A stretch of DNA of 8,114 nt, from contig JBBSEZ010000446.1 of the NCBI GenBank assembly GCA_038239195.1, positions 1-8,114 of the forward strand. Direction: 5' to 3'. The stretch's first letter is position 1. Each line of letters starts with the position of its first letter. The notes under the pieces are model-generated. The model was not told the DNA's origin. It was given only the letters and a program-made list of their open reading frames with translations, and did no database searches. The DNA is from JBBSEZ01 sp038239195. Its GTDB lineage: Bacteria; Planctomycetota; Planctomycetia; Gemmatales; Gemmataceae. Positions 1 through 4,731 of this stretch are shown in pieces. Both the position numbers and the translations under genes were made by a program.

Positions 1-657
1 AACCTCGTGCTCGCCGACGAGATCAATCGCGCCCCCGCCAAGGTGCAGAGCGCCCTCCTCGAGGCCATGCAGGAAAGGCAGGTCACCATCGGCGACGTCT
101 CCCACGTCCTCGAACAGCCCTTCCTCGTTCTCGCCACGCAAAACCCCATCGAGCAGGAAGGGACCTATCCGCTCCCCGAGGCCCAGGTCGATCGGTTCAT
201 GCTCAAGGTCAAGCTCGCGTACCCGAGCAAGGACGAGGAGTTGCGCATCCTCGACCGCATGTCGGCCGTCGAGCCCGACCTCCACGTCGAGGCCGTTCTC
301 GGCCCCGCGGAGCTGATGGACCTGCGCAAGGCCCTCGACTCAATCTACGTCGACGATCGCATCAAACGCTACCTGGTGGACGTGATCCACGCCACGCGCC
401 GTCCGGCCGAGTACAACCTCGACATTGGCCCCGACGTGCAGTACGGCGCCAGCCCGCGTGCCACCATCTTCCTCACGCGCGCCGCCAAGGGGCAGGCCTT
501 CCTCGACGGGCGCGGCTACGTGACGCCGCAGGACGTCAAGTCGATCGGGCCAGACATCCTGCGGCATCGGGTCAGCGTCACCTACGAGGCGGAGGCGGAG
601 GACGTGACCTCGGAAACGCTGATCCAGCGCATCTTCGATAACCTCCAGGTGCCATGA
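1..657 (+). CDS. MoxR-family AAA+ ATPase, 5'-truncated
   Basis: The reading frame is open from base 1, so the N-terminus with Walker A lies outside the window; 218 residues are visible of the roughly 320-350 usual for the family. Seen directly: a Walker B segment (LVLADEIN, visible residues 2-9) followed by the family-typical RAPAKVQSALLEAMQE stretch, sensor 1 (ATQNP, about 45-49), and the EGTYPLPEAQVDRF block (about 53-66) with its conserved arginine. The remainder is the helical lid domain. MoxR ATPases are cytoplasmic chaperone-like ATPases, often paired with DUF58 and von Willebrand factor A proteins and thought to help assemble or activate other proteins, commonly using metal-binding VWA partners. 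No DUF58 or VWA gene follows here: the next gene is on the opposite strand with 5 bp between stops, so this is the last gene of its transcription unit. Family assignment is secure; the substrate is unknown. Confidence 0.95.
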   Translation, partial: NLVLADEINRAPAKVQSALLEAMQERQVTIGDVSHVLEQPFLVLATQNPIEQEGTYPLPEAQVDRFMLKVKLAYPSKDEELRILDRMSAVEPDLHVEAVLGPAELMDLRKALDSIYVDDRIKRYLVDVIHATRRPAEYNLDIGPDVQYGASPRATIFLTRAAKGQAFLDGRGYVTPQDVKSIGPDILRHRVSVTYEAEAEDVTSETLIQRIFDNLQVP

Positions 658-662
658 CCCCG

Positions 663-1871
663 TCACGTCGCCCGCGGGAGCAGCCCGCGCACCACGCGGC
701 ACTCCGAGGGCAGCGGCACCAGGCGGGCCAACGTGCGCCCCAGGCCAACGTAGTCGAGGGCGGCGTACAGCCCCACCAGGGGCAGGGCCAGGGGCAACCG
801 CGCCAGCAGCGCCCGCTGTGCCGACGGCCCCTGCAGAGCGAGGCCGGGTGGGGCCTCGTCCCGCGGGGTGACCTGGAGCGCGCCGCGCCAGTCGAGGGCA
901 CGAAGGAGAGCGTAAAGGGCCTGCTCGCCGGCCGAACGCGGTGCCTCGACCAGAACGACGCCCGTTGGCCAGACGGCACGCAGGACCGCCTTGCTCCAGC
1001 GATCGGCAAAGAAGACGGTGTAGCAGGCCAGCATGACCGTGCCGAAGTCCACCAGGCCCATCAGGAAGGCGATGTTCAGGTGCAGCAGCGCGCCGACCGG
1101 CAGCAAGGCCACGCGGGCCTTGCGAAACCACACCAGCCACGGGAAGGCCAGCATGAACGCAACGGTGCCGTAGGTGCCCAGGGCCACCAGCAGGTCCGAC
1201 GAGGCCAGCGTGCGCCCCCACGGGTGCGTGTACTCGTCGGTGTTCAGCACGTAATAGAGCGCGACGCCGCGCGGCCAGAGGGCCCCTTCGAGCTTGGCAA
1301 GGCCCGAGACCAGGTAGACGACGGCCAGCTGGCAGCGCGCCGCCAGGAAGGCGACGTTGGTGACGACGTTGTTGAGCGTGCCCAGCGTGCCGCGCCGGCT
1401 CGCGCCGGTGCTCGGCGCCATGAAGATCTGGTAGAGCAGCATCAACTCCACCAGGTTGTTGCCGCCGTTCATCACCACCCAGCCGCGGGCCTGGAGGTTC
1501 TTGGTGAAGAAGAAGACCGCGATGGCCGCCAGGCGCGGGCAGTGCCCCGACAGCCCCAGCAGCAAGGCGGCGAACTGCCCGATCAGGAAGGCAGGCCAAT
1601 AGGGCACCATGGCGGGGTGGTTCATCACCGTGAGGGCGGAGCCGACCGGCGACGAGTCCGCCGGCAGGGCCAGGACGTAGGCCTCGGGGCCCCAGAAGTG
1701 AGGGGCCGCCGGGAGCAAGAGCAGCAGGACGAACAGCAGCCAGAGGTAGGTGGCCTTCTTGAACAGCACGATGGTGTGGGGGTGCGTGGGCGCTTCGCTC
1801 AGGCGGTCGGCGCCGCGCCCCGCGACCTCGAACAGCCAACGCAAGTGGCAAAGGAGCTTGGGAGAGTACAT
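663..1871 (-). CDS. HTTM-domain integral membrane protein (SdpB / vitamin K-dependent gamma-carboxylase-like)
   Basis: A 402-residue polytopic membrane protein with hydrophobic segments at about 39-56, 91-108, 113-123, 180-196, 225-248, 254-274 and 277-290. The block at about 180-210 (CQLAVVYLVSGLAKLEG, then W199, G202 and ALYYVL) and the later HLNIAFLMGLVDFG (264-277) followed by an LACYTVFF segment are the hallmarks of the HTTM family, related to vitamin K-dependent gamma-carboxylase and Bacillus SdpB. SdpB is needed with SdpA to mature the SdpC toxin, but the chemistry of bacterial HTTM proteins is mostly unsettled. After the membrane domain comes a soluble tail (about 303-402) that may be a decayed DCC/DUF393 thioredoxin-like domain without its DxxC motif. 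The ATG lies 13 nt after the stop of the upstream gene, with AAGGTG as Shine-Dalgarno, so the two are almost surely co-transcribed. Family call is firm; substrate is inference. Confidence 0.88.
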   Translation of the reverse strand: MYSPKLLCHLRWLFEVAGRGADRLSEAPTHPHTIVLFKKATYLWLLFVLLLLLPAAPHFWGPEAYVLALPADSSPVGSALTVMNHPAMVPYWPAFLIGQFAALLLGLSGHCPRLAAIAVFFFTKNLQARGWVVMNGGNNLVELMLLYQIFMAPSTGASRRGTLGTLNNVVTNVAFLAARCQLAVVYLVSGLAKLEGALWPRGVALYYVLNTDEYTHPWGRTLASSDLLVALGTYGTVAFMLAFPWLVWFRKARVALLPVGALLHLNIAFLMGLVDFGTVMLACYTVFFADRWSKAVLRAVWPTGVVLVEAPRSAGEQALYALLRALDWRGALQVTPRDEAPPGLALQGPSAQRALLARLPLALPLVGLYAALDYVGLGRTLARLVPLPSECRVVRGLLPRAT

Positions 1872-1884
1872 GGCTTCACCTTGA

Positions 1885-2529
1885 TCAGGGGCCGGGGAAT
1901 ACCGAGGCGGCAGGGAACTTCACGTACTCGACGCGCTGGGCCGCGTCGGGCTGGCTGCGCTGCGAGAACGGCACGCAGGCGACGGCGGCGTACAGGAACT
2001 CCACGCGGCACACGGGGCCGCCGCCCGACCGGCGAGCCTCGTCGCGCGCCAGGTCGCTGACGTAACGGCGCGCCAGGGCGTAGTCCGGCGTTTCCATCAG
2101 GCGGCGGTGCAGTTCGCGGGTGCGCGGGGGCCCGCGCAGGGCGGCAGGCAAGGCCGCGTCGATCTCGGCCATCTGCCGCACGAGGTTCCGGGCCACGCCC
2201 TGATGCATCCACAACAGATGCCCTTTGGGCGAAAATCGGTTCGCCTGATGGTCGGCGAGCAGCCCCGCGCCGGCGTCGCGCCAGGAGCTCCAGGCGCCGC
2301 CCTCGACCTCGTAGCGGTACAGGAACTTGAGCGACGACGTGCTGGGCTCGGGGGCGAACATGCTGAAGCGCTGGTCGATCAGCGCCGGGTGGACGTAGCG
2401 CTTGACGGCGCCGCCGGCCGCGCTCTTGAGCGGGTTGGCGGGCCCTTGGTGGAGCAGGATGGCGAGCACGTGCCAGACCAACCAGCCGAGGGCGATGGCG
2501 ACGGCGAATCGACGCAGGATCGTCTTCAT
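1885..2529 (-). CDS. Single-pass membrane protein with MFAPEP motif (DUF5819/SdpA-like), partner of the HTTM protein
   Basis: A 214-residue protein with one N-terminal membrane anchor (about 9-27) preceded by basic residues (KTILRR), then a domain likely outside the membrane. The segment IDQRFSMFAPEP (51-62) matches the Q-x-W/F-x-MFAP-x-P signature I associate with small membrane proteins encoded beside HTTM proteins (DUF5819 and, more loosely, SdpA). Two cysteines (174 and 185) sit near the C-terminus in an otherwise aromatic and basic region. The frame is open 25 codons further upstream, but the start at 2529 has a textbook AGGAGG about 7 nt before it, and the upstream extension would run through the hairpin, so the shorter form is preferred. 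It sits between the secreted small protein (81 bp upstream) and the HTTM gene (13 bp downstream), which argues for joint function. The motif is seen; the family name is recalled, not searched; the role is inferred. Confidence 0.72.
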   Translation of the reverse strand: MKTILRRFAVAIALGWLVWHVLAILLHQGPANPLKSAAGGAVKRYVHPALIDQRFSMFAPEPSTSSLKFLYRYEVEGGAWSSWRDAGAGLLADHQANRFSPKGHLLWMHQGVARNLVRQMAEIDAALPAALRGPPRTRELHRRLMETPDYALARRYVSDLARDEARRSGGGPVCRVEFLYAAVACVPFSQRSQPDAAQRVEYVKFPAASVFPGP

Positions 2530-2556
2530 GGGGGCCCTCCTGGGGCCGGAAGGAAA

Positions 2557-2580
2557 GCGGCCGGGCAGTTGCCCGGCCGC
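2557..2580 (-). terminator. GC-rich hairpin between small secreted protein gene and membrane-protein genes (attenuator-like)
   Basis: A perfect inverted repeat of 11-bp arms (2557-2567 and 2570-2580, GCGGCCGGGCA and its complement); read as a hairpin it gives a 10-bp stem with a four-base loop. On the minus strand it is followed by TTTCC, only a short T run. It lies about 30 nt after the stop of the small secreted protein gene and about 27 nt before the next start. That position and the weak T run fit a partial terminator or RNA-stabilising structure that lets the first gene be expressed above the next two. Structure is seen; function is inferred. Confidence 0.6.
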
Positions 2581-2610
2581 CCGAACGGAGCGCGAGAACG
2601 CCAAGGGCGC

Positions 2611-3132
2611 TCACTCGCTCAAAAAGGCCTCGGGGCTGCGACCGCCCTTGCGACACTCGAACCGGAAGGAGTAGGGGCTACCGTTGTCGTTACTCGCGGG
2701 ATCGAACGCGACCTCCTCACCCGCAGGTTGCGCGGTGGGGCCGCCGAGCTTGGCGAGCACCCTGCGCGAGGGCCCACCCACCCTGCGGGCGGGCAAGCGC
2801 TCGCCCTCTCCCGTGGTGGGGTCGAACGCCTGCTCCGCCACCGGAGCGCTGTCGCGAGGACCGGGCTCGCGGGCCATGCGAACGCGCTGAGGACCGCGCG
2901 GCGGGACGCCACCGCGCAGGGAGACGCTCGCCGCCCCGAGCAACACGCCCGCGCCGAAGGACGCCTCCGTGCCGCTGTTGGCCTCGCTGTCGTTGGAGAG
3001 GCCCTCGGGCACCGCTACCTCGGGAGCGCGAACGCCCGCGAGGGAGGGGGCGCTCCGCACCGAGCCGGCGGCCAGGGCGAGCGCCCACCCGCCGGCCACC
3101 AGAGCAATCAGACCAAACGCCATCCGCTTCAT
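2611..3132 (-). CDS. Small secreted protein of unknown family, candidate peptide precursor
   Basis: A 173-residue protein with a clear Sec-type signal peptide: basic start (MKRM), hydrophobic core about 5-22, likely cut near residue 28 (SVRSA-PS). The mature part is rich in Gly, Pro, Ala, Arg and Glu, looks largely disordered, and has a mildly hydrophobic stretch (58-71). It contains a repeated AFDP motif at 102-105 and 142-145, exactly 40 residues apart, and one cysteine (C160) in a basic, aromatic C-terminal end. I recognise no domain. Start: AAGGAG precedes two tandem ATGs (3135 and 3132); the second has the better spacing (about 6 nt). A longer in-frame start at 3225 would bury the signal peptide and is rejected. 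It is the first gene of the cassette with the MFAPEP and HTTM proteins. By analogy with sdpC (203 aa, secreted precursor) it could be the substrate of its neighbours; this is inference, and no sequence similarity to SdpC is claimed. Confidence 0.75.
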   Translation of the reverse strand: MKRMAFGLIALVAGGWALALAAGSVRSAPSLAGVRAPEVAVPEGLSNDSEANSGTEASFGAGVLLGAASVSLRGGVPPRGPQRVRMAREPGPRDSAPVAEQAFDPTTGEGERLPARRVGGPSRRVLAKLGGPTAQPAGEEVAFDPASNDNGSPYSFRFECRKGGRSPEAFLSE

Positions 3133-3250
3133 CATTTTCTCCTTCCGGCCTGGGCCGGGCTGTGGGGCCGACCGCCAAACTTCCTCCCGGAGGATTGGCC
3201 GGGCCCCTCCCCTTTTCGGGGCCATCGATCTCGGGCGACGGCCCCTCTCA

Positions 3251-3268
3251 ATTCATCTCGCGTGCCAA
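3251..3268 (-). promoter_or_regulatory. Sigma-54-like -24/-12 element upstream of the small secreted protein
   Basis: On the minus strand the sequence reads TTGGCACG-CGAG-ATGAAT. The -24 half matches the sigma-54 consensus TTGGCACG exactly and the spacing is right, but the -12 half has GA where GC is expected. If used, transcription would begin near 3241, leaving about a 108-nt leader before the start at 3132. The plus-strand operon has the same GGCACG-N5-TGAAT core. Tentative because of the imperfect -12. Confidence 0.35.
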
Positions 3269-3369
3269 TCGCGACACGGCGCGATCCGCCAACGCGCAAG
3301 TCCTTGATGGTCAGAGAGAAGCGAAAAGGGACAGCGAGGCGGGTCAGCACAGGCTAGGCCGCGCCCCGT

Positions 3370-3398
3370 CTCGCGGGCTTGGCGCCGGCGCCCGCGAG
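3370..3398. repeat. Inverted repeat, 9-bp arms
   Basis: CTCGCGGGC (3370-3378) is the reverse complement of GCCCGCGAG (3390-3398), with an 11-nt spacer. The left arm overlaps a CGTCTCG copy of the GAGACG motif (3367-3373). There is no T run on either side, so an operator or a structured leader is as likely as a terminator. Confidence 0.4.
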
Positions 3399-3432
3399 CG
3401 CCCCGTTGTGAAGCGCGCCGGCCCCGGCGGGT

Positions 3433-3455
3433 GCGCGTCTCACTTTGAGACGCGC
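3433..3455. repeat. Perfect inverted repeat with GAGACG cores (candidate operator)
   Basis: GCGCGTCTCA (3433-3442) and TGAGACGCGC (3446-3455) are perfect reverse complements around a 3-nt spacer CTT. The symmetry fits a dimeric DNA-binding protein. No T run follows on either strand, which argues against a terminator. The same TGAGACG core recurs at 3478-3484, and a related CGAGACG occurs at 3487-3493 and, inverted, at 3367-3373. Confidence 0.5.
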
Positions 3456-3477
3456 GCAGGCGGCGGGCGCCTCATGG

Positions 3478-3499
3478 TGAGACGTTCGAGACGATCTCG
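3478..3499 (+). promoter_or_regulatory. Further GAGACG-motif copies (candidate binding sites)
   Basis: TGAGACG at 3478-3484 is followed at once by CGAGACG at 3487-3493; their starts are 9 bp apart, close to one helical turn. The second copy also forms a short inverted repeat, CGAGA-CGA-TCTCG (3487-3499). Together with the perfect inverted repeat 23 bp upstream these look like a cluster of sites for one regulator. Confidence 0.4.
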
Positions 3500-3582
3500 C
3501 CCTCCGCCGTCGAGCCCCGGCCGGAGCTCGAAGTGGTTTCCCCGCTCGAGCTTGCGAGTTTCTGTCTCCCAGGGCAGGGCGC

Positions 3583-3598
3583 GGCACGGGGGTTGAAT
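3583..3598 (+). promoter_or_regulatory. Sigma-54-like -24/-12 element upstream of the kinase operon
   Basis: GGCACG-GGGG-TTGAAT matches the sigma-54 pattern GGCACG-N4-TTGCW except that the -12 C is A. The predicted transcription start is near 3608, about 53 nt before the kinase ATG. The minus-strand element shares GGCACG-N5-TGAAT with the same spacing, which makes each more credible than alone. Use by sigma-54 remains unproven. Confidence 0.35.
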
Positions 3599-3660
3599 AG
3601 GAAGGGGGCTGTGGGAGCGGGCACCCTGCCCGCCTTCGCGCGGGCCCGTTGAGGGGAGCC

Positions 3661-4731
3661 ATGAAGCAGATCGACCGCCCGCCGCGCATCCCCGTGCTGT
3701 CGCTGGTGCTCTACCAGGGCGCGGTGACGTTGGTGTTGCTGTTCTTCCTGGGGGCAGCGGGCTACGCCCTTTACGAGGCGGAGCGGGCCCGCGAGCGCGG
3801 CCAGGCCCAGCCTCTCCTGGTCCCGGTGGCCTTGCTATTCCTCGGCCTGGGGGTTGGCTTGTGGGCCCTGCTGACCATCCTCGTCTCCTACCGCGTGAAG
3901 AGCAACGTGGGTTGGCTGCTGTGGCGCATTGGCATGCAGGAGAGCCCCGACCTCATGGAAGGCCTGCCTCACCCAGGCTACATCGACCTGAGCGTTCAGC
4001 GCATCGACCAACTGGCGGACCAGCGCCTTCTGCGCTACGCACAACTGTGCGGCAAGGTCCTCGTCCACGAGGTCGGCAATCACCTCCGGCCGCTCCGGGA
4101 TGACCTGAAAGCGCTGCGCGGCGCGTCCTTGCCCGAGCAGAAAGAAAAGCAGGATCGCCTCGAGAGCTCCATCGACCGTGCCCTCCAACACTTCGACGAT
4201 CTGCGCTCCTGGTTGCAGGGAGACTTCACCGCGTTGCACACCGAAGTCAATCTCGGCACGCTCGTCGGGCGCATCCTCGACAACCTGGCCGAAGGACAAC
4301 TGGCCCGGGCGCACTTCGTGCGCCGCTGCACGGTCGAGCCGCGCGTGCGCGGCCTGAACAAGCTGCTCGAGGCAGTCGCGAACAACCTCATCCGCAACGC
4401 CTTCGCCCACAACGACGAGAACGCCCAGGTGACGATCCTGTTGACGGCCCCGGCGGGCCCGGACGGAGCGTGGGCGACCCTGTGCGTCGAGGACACGGGT
4501 CGCCGGTTGACCGAGGACGAGCAGTCGCGCATTTTCTTGTGGTTCAAGGACAGTCCGCTCCACGGCATCGGCCTGCCCCTGTCGCGAGCGATGGTCCGCT
4601 CCCTGGGAGGGCGGCTCGACTACCAGGACGAGATGGAACACACCAGGGAAGGTAGGACCAAACTTTGGCAGGGAAAGGCCTTTTGCGTCCACTTGCCGCT
4701 AGCCCCCCCCCGGATGGGAGAGAGGTGTTGA
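3661..4731 (+). CDS. Membrane-bound sensor histidine kinase
   Basis: A 356-residue kinase with two membrane helices (about 12-34 and 52-76) separated by a short charged loop of about 17 residues, so it probably senses in or at the membrane or through a partner. The phosphoacceptor site is HEVGNHLRPL (H136). The ATPase domain shows an N-box (EAVANNLIRNAFAHN, 237-251), a D/G1 box (EDTGRR, 277-282), an F-box-like IFLWF (291-295) and a G2 box (GIGLPLSRA, 302-310). The G1 box lacks the second glycine of the usual DxGxG, so nucleotide binding may be altered. The ATG at 3661 follows GAGGGGAG; an in-frame TTG four codons earlier is less likely. Its stop touches the ATG of the transporter (TGA-ATG), so translation is probably coupled. 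A C9 run (4703-4711) lies just before the stop. The likely phosphorylation partner is the receiver-domain regulator two genes downstream. Confidence 0.92.
   Translation: MKQIDRPPRIPVLSLVLYQGAVTLVLLFFLGAAGYALYEAERARERGQAQPLLVPVALLFLGLGVGLWALLTILVSYRVKSNVGWLLWRIGMQESPDLMEGLPHPGYIDLSVQRIDQLADQRLLRYAQLCGKVLVHEVGNHLRPLRDDLKALRGASLPEQKEKQDRLESSIDRALQHFDDLRSWLQGDFTALHTEVNLGTLVGRILDNLAEGQLARAHFVRRCTVEPRVRGLNKLLEAVANNLIRNAFAHNDENAQVTILLTAPAGPDGAWATLCVEDTGRRLTEDEQSRIFLWFKDSPLHGIGLPLSRAMVRSLGGRLDYQDEMEHTREGRTKLWQGKAFCVHLPLAPPRMGERC

Larger units (their letters stand above)
3133..3660. other. 528-bp divergent control region
   Basis: This is the gap between the minus-strand cassette and the plus-strand kinase operon. 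I see no convincing gene in it: open frames here lack a ribosome-binding site and protein-like composition. It holds two outward-pointing -24/-12-like elements, a 9-bp-arm inverted repeat (3370-3398), a 10-bp-arm inverted repeat (3433-3455), a smaller one (3487-3499), and five GAGACG-core motifs between 3367 and 3493. All are described separately. The layout, promoters at the flanks and repeated sites in the middle, is that of a shared regulatory region. Confidence 0.7.

Noticed and set aside
2530..2604. Longer start (2604) for the MFAPEP membrane protein
   Set aside because: It would translate the hairpin and place 25 extra residues before the membrane anchor; the ATG at 2529 has a strong AGGAGG.
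3136..3225. Longer start (3225) for the secreted small protein
   Set aside because: It would put 30 charged, Pro-rich residues before the signal peptide and has no ribosome-binding site, whereas AAGGAG precedes the tandem ATGs at 3135/3132.
654..3357. Long open frames on the plus strand opposite the three minus-strand genes
   Set aside because: They are antisense by-products of high GC: Gln/Arg/Gly/Ala-rich composition, no recognisable domain, no sensible ribosome-binding site, while the minus-strand frames have clear membrane and signal-peptide patterns.
3381..3392. 12-bp palindrome GGCGCCGGCGCC
   Set aside because: Simple GC alternation is expected in DNA of this composition; it overlaps the spacer of a better inverted repeat and has no other support.
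3433..3455. Inverted repeat as an intrinsic terminator
   Set aside because: No T run on either strand and it lies upstream of both divergent genes, so an operator is more likely.
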